Below are positions 23,400 to 33,767 of a stretch of DNA of 64,000 bases, piece after piece. The first letter of the stretch is position 1; each line of letters begins with the position of its first letter. The DNA lies in contig JADLZK010002802.1 of the NCBI GenBank assembly GCA_015847255.1, positions 1 through 64,000 of the forward strand. Direction: 5' to 3'. The DNA comes from Hyparrhenia diplandra (lineage: Eukaryota; Streptophyta; Magnoliopsida; Poales; Poaceae). The notes beneath the pieces are model-generated. The model saw only the letters and a list, made by a program, of their open reading frames with translations, made no database searches and was not told where the DNA came from. The position numbers and the translations under genes are program-made.

Positions 23400-24267
23400 A
23401 CCATCACGTCTTTGCGCTCCTCCGGTTTCTTCAAAGAAGATTCATTTTGTGGCAAGCATATCCGCCTCCTTCACGGTATGCATGCCTTTTTGTGTTTTGG
23501 CCAAGGCTCTGTCTTCGCCCTGGCTTTGGTTTTGCCACTATTTTGTCAATCGGGGCTGTTGCACGATCGATGGTGGCGATAGGAATGCGCCACGGCGGCG
23601 GCGTCGAGTGCCCGCCGATATGGCCGTGAGACCATTGTAGAAGTTCTAGAGCACCGGCGGTTCTCCATCGTGGTGCGGGCATGCTAGAATGTATTCTTGC
23701 AGCCTCTCCCACGCCTCCGGAATGGGTTCCATTGAATTACCTGGAAATTGGCAATTCTCCCCCTCGAGGCCATTGGTTTTGCCCATGGGGAAGAACTTGG
23801 CGGGCGTGGCGAGCACTTGGCCCATCTTGGCGACTTCCTTGTCCTTGTAGAACCATTGTTTCGCCTTCCCCACTAGGGGGAGAAGGGAAGCAGTGAGCTC
23901 GATGGCGTCTGCCGCGACATCCTTGATAACAATTGTGTCGCATAGCTCCGGGAAGTGTTGGAGATGGCGTTTTGCGTCCTCGCTAGGCGATCCACGGAAT
24001 GGGTGGCACGCACCATGGTGATCAGCCCGGTCGCAGCTCAAAGTTTTTGTCGCGCGCGTTCACCACCGGCCCGATGGACACGTTGGTAACGGCGGGGTTG
24101 AGAAATCGCTTGGCGGCGACCAGGCCATAGCAGGTTGCGGTTGGTGCGGGGATGTCGGTCTCACATTTGTCGGGGTTCCGGCGAAGAAGAAGCGGCCGCG
24201 AGACCGGTTCTTCCTTAGGAGTGCCTTTGGATTGGAGGTGAAGTTTTCGGCGAGAAGGAAACGACAT
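23400..24267 (-). pseudogene. Retrotransposon gag
   Basis: An N-terminal frame starts at 24,267 and contains VAAKRFLNPAVTNVSIGPVV. A second frame (24,041-23,646) has the core gag domain: FRGSPSEDAKRHLQHFPELC, KAKQWFYKDKE and IPEAWERLQEYILACPHHDG. A third frame (23,712-23,431) holds the AKTQKGMH-type tail. These match Athila/Tat gag, the capsid-forming protein, now split by at least two frameshifts. Confidence 0.82.
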
Positions 24268-24390
24268 ACACTATCTGTTTTTCATCCACAACGAGGAGAA
24301 AACATAAAAGATTAGCTGTATGAGCAAATGGTAGCCGCGCACCTTTGTTCATATTCATAGCCGGCTATTTATTATTTTTTTTCACAATGC

Positions 24391-24409
24391 CTTCCCGACA
24401 ACGGCGCCG
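24391..24409 (-). other. Primer-binding site
   Basis: Just inside the right LTR the minus strand reads GGCGCCGTTGTCGGGAAGG. This resembles the TGGCGCCGTTGCCGGGGA site used by many plant gypsy elements (tRNA-Asp type). It confirms that the right LTR is the 5' LTR. Confidence 0.65.
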
Positions 24410-24417
24410 GAAATGCT

Positions 24418-26073
24418 TGTTGACATTTCTTAGCGCAATCAAAGGAAAGGTATAAAACCCATCCCAATAAAAGCACCGAAATGTGCGCGTGACATTCCCA
24501 AGTAAACCACCATGTCGGTGATCCGAAATGGGATTGTCAACGGGATAGATCTTGCCATCTTAGATATTTCATCCAAGCGCGCGGATGTATCATTGTAGCA
24601 TTTCACGGAAGTATTGGGGTATCGTTATTTATATTTTCCCAAAGGAAGGTATGTGATTAATAAATTAGCATGGCATCCGAATAGAGGAACATGTGTTTGC
24701 TTAGACCAAAATGTTCATAACAAGGGTAGCGATAACGGTTCATGGATAGTGTGACACACACTTAAGAATCCACCGGCAAAAAGGATAAATAAAATAGATA
24801 AAGAACAAATGAATAACCTAATGGAGTAATTTAATGTATCTAGTCATGGCCATACAAATGAATAGTTAGGATCATATGCAACCCGATTTAATCATGGTTA
24901 GGTCTAGGATAAGGGGGGAGACTCGGGTGCCATACGGCCCAATAGAAGCATTTACTTAACTCCTACAAAGACACACGAACGTGGGGGGATTTCAAGGGAC
25001 GGTCAAGGCTTGTCACGACCAAGCCGCCTACCCCTCAACCGTGGCGTGCACTCATATCCGGAGTGTGTGAATACGGGCACCATGCCCGCATATCGAGCAC
25101 TACTCTTGTCCCCCGGGATCCCCACTCGTCGAATGGACGGACTAGAACAAGAGCAAACCCGAAGGAACAACGAACCGTTATCCCACCTCTAATCAAGTTA
25201 GGCATATGATGATCGATGATGAACTGAGATGAACATGTCCAGATTATGATATGTAAACTATATGCTAGTTCATATACCAACACAAGAACATGAACAAGAC
25301 TATACTCTAGTTCATAAGTTAGGCCAAGAACATAGATATAAGACTTGCAAATAGAAGAATGCTCCATAGAGAAGATATATTACCAAAGCACTTTCTTCTA
25401 GGAGACAAGCCCTCCTTGTAGCTCTTCTACTCCAAGTGCTAACCAAGAACTAAGAAGAAGAAGAAAGTAGAAGAAGAAAGAAGAAGTAGAAGAATAGAGA
25501 GAGAGGTAGAGGTGGTAGAGAGAGAGATTGCTGATTTGCTGGACTCCAAGTGGTGTGTGTTGAGAGAGGGAGAGAGGGGGCCTACTTATACACTTGGAGG
25601 AGGGCCTAAGTGCTAAATTACACAAAAACCGACCCGGTAAACCTTCCTAAAGCGCGCAAACCGACCATCCAAGGGTGGGAATCCCCATTTGGCAGGTGTA
25701 TGAACCGCCTCCTCGAGGCTGGGCGAAACCGCCTCGGGGAGGGGTGCGACCGCACCAGGTGGTGCGCGCGCACCCCTCGGGGCTCGGCCTGGCCCGGGTC
25801 TCGGTGGGGTGTCGTCTTCGAGATCCGAAAAGTTAGTTTTGATGTTTTGGGTCGATTTGCTCTTGGGCTTGAGTTTTGCAATAATGCGCTTTCCGGATGG
25901 CGACTTTGGTCGATTTTCCACTTGCTTTTATTATAAATCTGTAAAATAAAATACAAGACTCTACAAGTGGAATTTATTAGTGATAAATGTATATGAGTAT
26001 AAAAAGGTATAGTTTTTACGCCCTTTATGGTAGTAAGTTGACGGGAAAAAAATGTCGTTGGTTACCGTCAACA
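24418..26073 (-). repeat. Right LTR (element 5' LTR)
   Basis: Colinear with 17,416-19,095. Relative to the left LTR it lacks the segment at about 18,815-18,860 and has scattered small indels in GC-rich stretches. Confidence 0.9.
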
Positions 26074-26996
26074 GGCGCATCGAGCTCGCAGATTATGCTT
26101 CGAGCTTCGACGGCCATGACGAGTTGCTATAGTTTGTTACTCTGTGTACGCGAGACGAAGAACAAAGGCAAGGACGCAAGGTTGATGGAGCTCAATCACT
26201 ATTATTATTTGTCTAGTAGATCTTGTATAGGAACATCACTGTTATTATTTGTCTAGTTGTTTCAAGAATCCGATTTACTGCTAGAGATCCTTTATTGTTG
26301 TCTAACACAACTCTTGCATGTCATTTTCTCTCACTCTCTCGATCTCTTTCTTTCTATTGCTCTCCCTGTAATCTCGACCTCTTTGTTTCGATTTATTGTT
26401 AAAAAAATATCGATCAGACGCACTACCAGGCCAGACTGGTGATATGATGATGAATCCGACTTATAAGAAATGATGGGAGAAAAAGGAAAGTATTCCTCCA
26501 ATCCTCCGTCGGGGGCGGGGATATCGATGTGTACGTACGTTAATTTCAATTATACTCTCTCCAATGGACGATCCTTTGTTTTGGAGCATATATAAGCCTT
26601 GTCCTCTTGGACTTTTGATCGATCTTTATATAAGCCTGACTTGACGAAACTGATGATGCAAGCAAATTTGTCTCTGCTTGATCGCTTTCTTCTTCATCAG
26701 TGTATCAACATGCTCTAAAAAACAATTAATGGCAGCTTGATCATGAAGAATCTCCCTGCAGGGCTGCTGCTGTCGTCATTTTACTTGGATTATTCTCCTA
26801 GTGTTTACCGTCGCATGCAGAAACACAACAGGTTATTCTCCTAGTGTTTGCCGCCGCATGCAGAAGTACAACCGATGGGTCTTCCTGTTGTGTACTTGTA
26901 TTTTTTTTTTTGGGTTAAGAGAGTATAAATATGCTCACTATCAGTCTTCTTCATTCAACGTACTAACTTCCACCAGATAAGACGATCCAAGCAATA
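26074..26996 (+). promoter_or_regulatory. Unit 2 continuation and DEFL2 5' flank
   Basis: Paralogue of 240-374 plus 1528-2334 without the Pack-MULE of unit 1. It includes the TATAAATA box at 26,924-26,931, 66 bp before the ATG, and a conserved cttccaccagataagacgat 5' UTR block. Confidence 0.7.
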
Positions 26997-28378
26997 ATGG
27001 CGCTTTCACGAATGAACCTCTCTGTCGTCCTCCTACTCATCGTCGCTCTCCTACCCGTCGTCATCATGGCAGCTCGTGGTATGTGCGCGTGATCGAACTA
27101 CATGCATGTTGCAAGAAAAAATTACGAAATTTGAGCCGTTATTCGCGTGCCACTAGAAATATGACCCATAATTCTTATGCCTTATAAAATACGACCCATG
27201 TCGCACAAACTATTATGAAATCTAATCTTTTTTACAGGGAACGCCAACGCCGTGTGCTCGGCGTCAGCACTGCCCTTGCCCAGCTCTCTCCTCACTCATT
27301 CGTCCCATTGAAACCTGGGCTCTACTTGTCAGCTTCGTCTCCTACCTCATATCTGTGTTGACGAAGCTGCTGAGGGGCGCTGGGCTCAAGGCCTCGCTGC
27401 TGCCCCTTGCCGCTTGGGCCGGGCGAGCGCAGCTGGCCGCCTGCCGCTGGCTGCCGTAGTGCCGTGCTGCGGTGCTGCTAGCTTGGCAAACCAGCAAGGC
27501 GTCAATTCATTTCGGTACTAGTCCGTTCTGGCTCAGCACAGTGAGCTCCCTTCCTTGCGAGCTCCCTTTCTTGCTCTATCTCTCTTGCCTAGCTGAGGAC
27601 AGTGAGCTCTCCTCTCTTTGTTCATCCTAGAGAGCAAGTGCTAGGGTACGGCGGTGAGGCCCTGTTATGTGAGGTAGGAGAGGAAGCTGACAAGTAGGGC
27701 CCAGGTGTCAATGGGAGGAAGGAGTGAGTACAGAGCTAGGCAAGGCAGTACTGACGCCGAGCACACGTCGCCAAAAACATTAGATTCAATAACAGTTCAT
27801 AAGGCATGCGAATTCTGGGTCATATTTCTGTCGTCACGCGAATAACGGGTCAAATTTCATAATTCTCTGTTACAAGTGGTGGGGATGTCGATTATTAATT
27901 AATTTGTTCATATTTTTGAAAATACGTTTTGCCGAGGTGGATTGTTTGTCGAGAGTCAACAAAAACACTCAGCAATGTCCACTTTGTCGTCTAAAGTTTT
28001 CTGTAGTGTTGTTGTTTGATGCGCTTTAATTATTGACATTAATTAATTTGCTGCATAAATTGAATGTGATCCATATGCATATGCATGCAGAGTCATCGTC
28101 GGCGTCTGCTGCTGGCACATATAAAGCTGCTGGCACATATAAAGAATGCCTTCCGTAGCTGAGCGGCAGTTATAAAGGAGCATGCTTCCATAGCGACTCT
28201 TGCCACAATACGTGCATATGGGAAAGCAGCAACAACTTTGACGGCTATTGTTACATATTCCGATGCTTTTGCAAAAGCAAATCATGCAGTTCCAGTAGCT
28301 CTCAGGAGGCTCTTGCTGCTGCTAGCGCCCGACATAATCGACACAATGATCAGATCCCAGCTGCAAGCCTGCCTTAGT
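26997..28378 (+). pseudogene. Defensin-like gene DEFL2, premature stop
   Basis: Exon 1 is 26,997-27,078 (signal peptide MALSRMNLSVVLLLIVALLP...), followed by a GTATGT...TGCAG intron. Exon 2 starts at 28,091. In that frame TAG at 28,156-28,158 follows the first cysteine (ECLP-stop). Past the stop the frame stays open to 28,378 and keeps the remaining cysteines, including CHNTC, GYC and CFC, with a canonical gap before the last cysteine and a Ser/Ala-rich tail. Homologous copies have a CAC codon at the stop. An 18-bp tandem duplication at about 28,107-28,142 repeats the AAGTYK coding unit. The gene is probably dead unless the stop is a sequence error. Confidence 0.75.
27116..27867. mobile_element. 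MULE-like insertion in DEFL2 intron
   Basis: Orthologous to 2454-3162: same terminal blocks, same site, with TGTTGCAAG on the left and TGTTACAAG on the right (one mismatch). It carries an extra GTGTGCTCGGCGTCAGCACT segment near 27,253 that is absent from the DEFL1 copy. Confidence 0.8.
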
Positions 28379-28748
28379 AATCATTCCTCCCCTGTGCCCT
28401 CATGTAATAATAATATATAGCATTGTATGATGCGCTCGGTGGTACCTATTGGATGCTTACTACTTATGTTGTAACAAATGAAATTGTTGTGGACTTGCTT
28501 GTGCGCAACAAAATAAATTTGATTTTCAGGCAAACACGCGCATCCAGTTAATCAGTTTCCTAAAACCGGATCCGACGTCTTCAATCAAGTAAAAAATAGT
28601 ATGTTGTCACCAACAATATATACCGTTAAAAACAGGATATTTCGGTTTTGATTTTAAAAATCCCTTGATTGTATTTAAAAATGCAAAAAAGAATCTCCAT
28701 TTTACATGCATAATACAAAAGAATCGGACATGCGACTAGAGGGGGGGT

Positions 28749-29115
28749 CACTACTACAAAAAGCCTACTTTAGGGTCGGTTCAGGATGGCCTCTAGTGGT
28801 TTTTCGCGGACCGCCCATAACTCTCCGTTCCTACAAAGTGGCTGAACTGTAGGGATGGTTTTTCAGTCACCTCTAGTAATCTTGACACTGCAGGGGCGAC
28901 TCGTGTTACCAGCTGCCCCTACCGCCTCTAACTGTGACTCCGCCTCTAACTGTGACTCCTTTTGTCCCGGTTGCTCTTACCAACCGTGATGAGCTGAGCT
29001 CCCAGGCTTGCCACATGCCTAGAACCTTTAGTCAGCTCCCAGGCTTGCCACATGCCTAGAACCTTTAGTCAGCTTTATTTAGTCCAGGTTGGTATTACCA
29101 ACCGGGACTAAAAAA
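28749..29115 (+). mobile_element. CACTA-type left terminus
   Basis: CACTACTACAAAAAGCCTAC marks a CACTA end. It is followed by subterminal repeats ending in a GGTTGGTATTACCAACC palindrome (about 29,086-29,102). An 18-bp tandem repeat (gcctctaactgtgactcc twice, about 28,923-28,958) and a 37-bp tandem repeat (28,998-29,072) lie inside. No matching right end was found, so it may be truncated. Confidence 0.6.
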
Positions 29116-29482
29116 GGCTCTATTTTTTCTTTTTGCTTTCATTTTATTTCATGATTTGTTTTAGTAGTATGGAACTAAAGCACGTACAACATGCAATATA
29201 TATATAATAAGTTTTGGTCAACGGGTTTCATCGTTAGCGTGTCCCATTCATGGCAGATTCACCACAGTTGGCGCAGGATTGCCACAGCGTGACCCAGCGA
29301 GCTGCGAGTTGGCGTTTCAAAAAGAAAAGAAAAATCTCCAATTGGTAAAATAGAAGAATATGTGCATTCCGAATGAATTGAACCCAAACCCTCCATTTTT
29401 GAGGGCAAGCCAACATAGCACTATGCCAGTTGATCTAGTCCATTTAAGTGGTATTCTATATGCACTTTGACCTTTGTACATA

Positions 29483-29530
29483 CTAGGAAAAGTGCCCGTG
29501 CGTTGCAGCGGGATCTACACCATGCAGAGC
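29483..29530 (-). mobile_element. Helitron 3' end
   Basis: The plus strand reads A followed by CTAGGAAAAGTGCCCGTGCG and then TTGCAGCGGG. Reverse-complemented, this is the hairpin plus CTAG terminus of grass Helitrons (GCACGGGCAC then CTAG). The element would extend to the right, but its 5' TC end was not located. Confidence 0.6.
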
Positions 29531-30380
29531 TCATTCAATACTTGCCTTTTTTTTGTGAGGAGCCTTGCCACGGAACCAATGTTCGTCTCTAACTCTGACA
29601 TTGAACCCCACCTCTTTCCTTTTACGAGACGCCTCAAGGTACAATCTGTTAAGCTTGAACATCTGTGTACTTAGTTCTCTCTCTCTCTGGTAGGATCCCA
29701 TAGACTTACCAAGCTCATATTTCTGCCAAGTGTCAACTACCTCAGCTATTGGGAATTCCACTTCTTTTATCTGAATACCACATTCATTGTAGAACTTAGC
29801 CAATTCTTCCATATCGATATCTTCACCACTATCTATTTGCGCCATCAAGTTTCGGTAGGCTTCATTTGAGCCATATTCCGAGTTGTGGAACACCATTCCC
29901 TTTCGCCTCTTTTGAAGCTCGCTCGTGTTCCTTCACCGAGTACGGTTATAGTCCGATATTGGCGGGGGTGTCTTTTTTTCTCTTCTTTTGTCCATTTCAT
30001 TCATGAGTCGCCTTTAGTTCACGTGGAGGTACTGTATGCTCAGGCTTCTTGGGCACCCTTTTTGCAAAGTGTGATTGGACTTTATGCGCAACATCCGATT
30101 CCTCTTGAGTCGGTGCAACAACGACCTCCCTTGTTTTCACACGTCTTTTCTTGATCGCCTTGCCGGTGGGGCAGCTGACATCTTTGTTTGCAAAATAATC
30201 TCTTCTTGATCACCGTCGCCGGCGGTGGCGTTGGAGACCGCCTTTGCATGAGGATCAACAGGTGGAAGACTAGGACCATCAATACCAGTAGCCACCACGA
30301 TTGTGCCATTCCCTGTTGAATATGCAACTCACGAGCACGGGGAGGGGGTGCGATCGTCGGGATAGTGCTGCGCCCCACTG
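29531..30380 (-). pseudogene. Fragment of CACTA-associated ULP1-type ORF
   Basis: The 121-codon minus frame (29,896-29,531) has the block upstream of the ULP1/C48 protease domain found in many plant CACTA ORFs. Recognisable parts are FPIAEVVDTWQKYELGKS and LSTQMFKLNRLYLEASRKRK with VRVRDEHWFRG. Upstream sequence (30,380-29,900) continues in other frames with VAYSTGNGT-type and PPARRSRK-type stretches. The catalytic ULP1 domain is not present. It lies next to the Helitron 3' end, so it may have been captured and moved. Confidence 0.5.
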
Positions 30381-30394
30381 ATTTTTTTATGTTT

Positions 30395-30475
30395 CTTAAT
30401 AAGGCATCGGAGTTTGCAGAGGCGCGACAAAAACACTCAACAAGGACAGGTTTGCCGAAGTTTTTGTGTAGTGTG
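30395..30475 (-). mobile_element. CACTA-type right terminus
   Basis: The minus strand reads CACTACACAAAAACTTCGGC followed by GAGTGTTTTTGTCG. The subterminal motifs differ from the left terminus at 28,749, so the two are probably from different families. A T tract of about 28 bases follows at 30,510-30,537. Confidence 0.5.
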
Positions 30476-30853
30476 CGCTTTGCCTAAAGCTTGGCAACAT
30501 CTTTGCCGACTGTTTTTTTTTTTTTTTTTTTTTTTTTGTCTCCGGTGGTGAGGGTTCTATTGCTGTTCCTGCTACGATAGAAAGCCTGCTAGGGTACGAT
30601 GGACCTCCCCTAAAAATAAAACTGATTTTCCGTTCAACTCATGGTCCAATCAACGTCCATAGGCACACTGCAGTGCGAGCCAATGATGGATGGGTGCGCC
30701 TATAAACCTATTCAGACCTATATCGAGCCAATGATTTTGTGTTAAATCTACTTGTACTCCCTTTGTTTCAATAATATTTTACCCATCACCAGGTTCTTCG
30801 TCTTCGTGTCCCTCCCGCACGGCACGGCTGATGAAGACTACGCAGGAAAAATA

Positions 30854-32423
30854 ATGGCGACGCCAATCCGCTCCATGCTGACGAGGGTGTGTATCCCCTC
30901 TTCGGCTCGTCGTCCTCAGCTTCCGGGGCGCCCCAGCAGTACACCGTCCAATCAGAACCTGGTGAGTACGTTCCATTCGCCCGGCCGTCCATCTCTCGTC
31001 GCCTTAATACATGGCAATGTCATCTCCCGTACTAGGTCTGCTTAAATTTTGATAATACTCCATCGCACCTGCAGCTTCTCCATCAAACCGAGGTTGTTCG
31101 CCTGTTTCCATTTTGGTTGTTTGTTTGTTTATGAGATCGTGCAGCTTTATGGACGTGCTCACCATCTACTAGTCGTCCTGCTGTAGTAGGAACTAGCTAG
31201 TTAGAGCAAATAGATGCATGTAGTGCAGGTATTACTTGTTATATTAGTTAAATTTTAAATTAAAGCAGCTCATGTAAATAAAGAAAACAATTCTTATTTT
31301 TAAATGTGTTAATGTGATGCTTAAGTCAGGCATCATTGATCGAGGAGGGGGGAGTAACCAACAACTCTTGCAAGCCTGAAACTCAAGACATGCTGTAATT
31401 CACTAGCAAAGCCCCTGAAGTCTGTCTGGCACAGTCTGAGGGGGGAAGCCAATTGAATGAATGTTTGTGGTCTTCTGAAATAGTTTAACGGTGAAGGTTT
31501 ATAATAGTTTAACACTGTTCTTGGAATTCTGAACCGTGGATATGTGATCCCAATCTGAGGTCTATATTAACACTAGCTGAAGGTTATATATTATTAAAGG
31601 TTTCATGATTATTTCATTTTTCTTCTTCAGTAGTATCTTGGTCGTAGAACCATAGGTTTTCCTTCTATTTTATAGTCCTCTCTATTTGCATAATTTTTCA
31701 GTAGGAAATACTCCATATAGTTCTTTTTCAGATCGTGATAAGTCTGAAGACCGATGAGACTTCGACAGTCCATCAGTTCCTCATCTACAAGGCTTGACAG
31801 AGCACCAGGCTCATTAGCAATGACATGTTATCTAGCTATGGGCGATCAGTTCCAGTGCATGTTTGAAATCGATCTGAAACCGCTTAGAATCCAAACCCAT
31901 CCGCTTGTTCTTTGTAATGCGATGCTATGTTCTCACCATATATTATAGTAGAGCAGATAGTAGTTCAACTTCAATGCAAATACCTTGGCACTAGCTTTAA
32001 TGTGCTATGTGTATATAGTACGTCTACCAGGTTGAATTCTCGTCGTGGTAGAACCTTGCTCTACTATTCTTTTACTTTTTACTTTTCATTTAACAGAATG
32101 ACATTCCCATTCGAAGGTCAGTTGATGTGGAACATATCCGAGATGATTTGAAAAGATACAAGATTGAAGATGAAGTTATGAGGTAGCTAGAGACAATAGC
32201 TATCTAGACTCTATTTTGACTGGCTTAACACAAATGTTTCATCTATGTATTTTTTATTAGGGAAAACCTCAGGTGGGGCTCAAGGTTTTACAAAACCATG
32301 GAGTGGTCTTCCTATGTTGTTCTTTCAGTTTCCACTGCCGCTTTCATTGCCTATGAAGTGGTTGTACGGAGCCGCGAGAAAGATAAGGACAATTTACAGG
32401 CTGGCTTGATATGTGAGCTGTGA
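30854..32423 (+). CDS. Unrecognised three-exon gene, small membrane protein
   Basis: Three short exons join into one open frame of 118 residues: 30,854-30,961 (GTGAGT donor), 32,097-32,182 (acceptor TTAACAG, donor GTAGCT) and 32,261-32,423 (acceptor TTATTAG), ending TGA. Junction phases are 0 and 2 and both agree. The N-terminus (MATPIRSMLTRVCIPSSARR) is Arg/Ser-rich without acidic residues, like an organelle-targeting peptide. Exon 2 is charged (DVEHIRDDLKRYKIEDEV). Exon 3 has one probable membrane segment (SYVVLSVSTAAFIAYEVVV) and a Lys/Arg/Asp-rich tail. I do not recognise the family. Consistent splice signals and uninterrupted frame suggest a host gene or a recent copy of one. An upstream in-frame ATG at 30,752 is less likely because it would add low-complexity sequence. 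Confidence 0.5.
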
Positions 32424-32596
32424 CTGTGAGCACTCGATCCGTGGTTGTGGTGCAGAAATTGTATAAGTATTTGACTTGTTGGTTTGGTTTCTGTGACCCT
32501 GTTTGGACAGCTACGTTATGAGTATGAGAGTTAATTGTCAGTGTTCATTCGCTTTGCTATATGTAAGGCTCGGGGGTCTGGGAGAACACTTATCGA

Positions 32597-33767
32597 GCCT
32601 TTTCATGGATGCCATTAAAAAGATGCTATACTCACCAATACCCCCGAAAAGTTCGATCTATCATGTGTGCCGGTGTCATTTTCAACTCTTACGTGTATGC
32701 CATTCCGTCCGTGAGGTGATAGAATTCGCCGTTAGGGAGACCTGACGCGTGGGCCCGACAGTACAAAATGACCTCCTTACCCTTTTTTTTTCTCCTCAAT
32801 TTCTCTCTCACCGCGAGGAGGTGAAGGGGCTCGACCCCCACCTCCGTCTTTCTCTCCCCGACAAAAAAGACACACCGTTGCGGTGGCGACCGAGCACTGC
32901 TCGTGCCGCGATGTATTACGCCTTGCTGCACAAAGACACCGGGGACAGAGGCGCCCGATCAAGCTGCCGTATGCAGCTCGCGCGTCCAAGCACCAGACAC
33001 CCCGCCCGGTCGCGCTCGCCGTCGCTGCGGGCGGCGCCCTAACTCAGATATGCCGCCAGCGCGCCAAGAACCCCGATGCTCTGAGCGGAAGAAGGGGCTC
33101 CCAGCTGTCGTGGGCCCCCGCCGCCCGGGCTGAAGCGCGGCTCGCCGGCCCGACGGGTGGCGTCCTCAACTCAGCACCGGCCAGCCGGGACTCGCCGCGG
33201 TACATCGCCGGCACGGGTTCGAGCGGGGCGTGCTCTTGGCGCTGCGCCACCCGCCGCTCCCTTCCCTGCGTAGGCGCCCCACGCGGGCCTCGGCGCCGCC
33301 GCAAGAGCCGGACGCACAGGCCACTAGTCCCAAACCAGCCGCGCCCCAAGCCGCGGGAGAGTGAGGGTGCCGCCCCGGGCTTCCCAATCCGGACCGGCGG
33401 CGCCGCGATGTCCGCCTTTGAAGCCCGCCACGACTCGGCGTCGCCGCTGTCCACCCGCGGGCCGCCTCCATCTCGTCGTCGTCCTCGATGGCGACCACGC
33501 CTCCCTACGCGGCATCGCCGCCGCGCTGACCCCGTGAAGTCCAACTTATTCGTGGGGACGGAGGGGGGAAGAAGGGGGCAAGGAGGCCATTTTCCAGCTG
33601 TCCAAATGCGCGCGGGACCTCGAATGGCAGATATCTAACACTCCACGGATGGAATGGCACACATGTAAGAGTTGAAAATGACGCTGGCACATGTGATAGA
33701 TCAAGCTTTTCAGGGGTATTGGTGAGTATAGCATCTTTTTTAATGGCATCCATGAAAAAGGCCCTAC
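32597..33767. mobile_element. MULE-like element with long TIRs and GC-rich cargo
   Basis: The left segment (about 32,597-32,710) and right segment (about 33,653-33,767) are inverted copies sharing CTTTTCATGGATGCCATT, GATGCTATACTCACCAATAC, TCATTTTCAACTCTTAC and other blocks. The interior (32,880-33,600) is extremely GC-rich, with open frames of up to 251 codons on both strands. Overlap of frames and biased composition argue that these are not genes as they stand, but the cargo may be captured exons. No target duplication was identified. Confidence 0.6.

Larger units (their letters stand above)
17416..26073 (-). mobile_element. Non-autonomous Ty3/gypsy (Athila/Tat-type) LTR retrotransposon
   Basis: Two LTRs (1680 and 1656 bp) begin TGTTGAC and end GTCAACA on the plus strand. 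Flanking 5-mers GGCGG and GGCGC match at four of five positions. The 5.3-kb interior reads on the minus strand. It has a primer-binding site next to the right LTR, gag and protease remnants (about 24.27-22.44 kb), an Athila-type ORF (about 21.6-20.7 kb) and a TTGGGGAG purine tract next to the left LTR. No reverse transcriptase, RNase H or integrase is seen, and the internal length is too short for them. It depends on a partner or is dead. It splits duplicated unit 2. Confidence 0.88.

Noticed and set aside
29230..29440. Possible tRNA-like sequence (gaattgaacccaaaccctcc ... ctagtcca)
   Set aside because: No complete cloverleaf could be drawn on either strand; probably part of a decayed repeat.
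28749..30475. A single CACTA element between these two termini
   Set aside because: The two ends share CACTAC but their subterminal motifs differ and no common target duplication was seen, so they are treated as separate remnants.
32883..33638. 251-codon plus-strand frame
   Set aside because: Longest frame in its area but overlaps minus frames of 166 and 110 codons in very GC-rich MULE cargo; no recognisable motif and no splice context.
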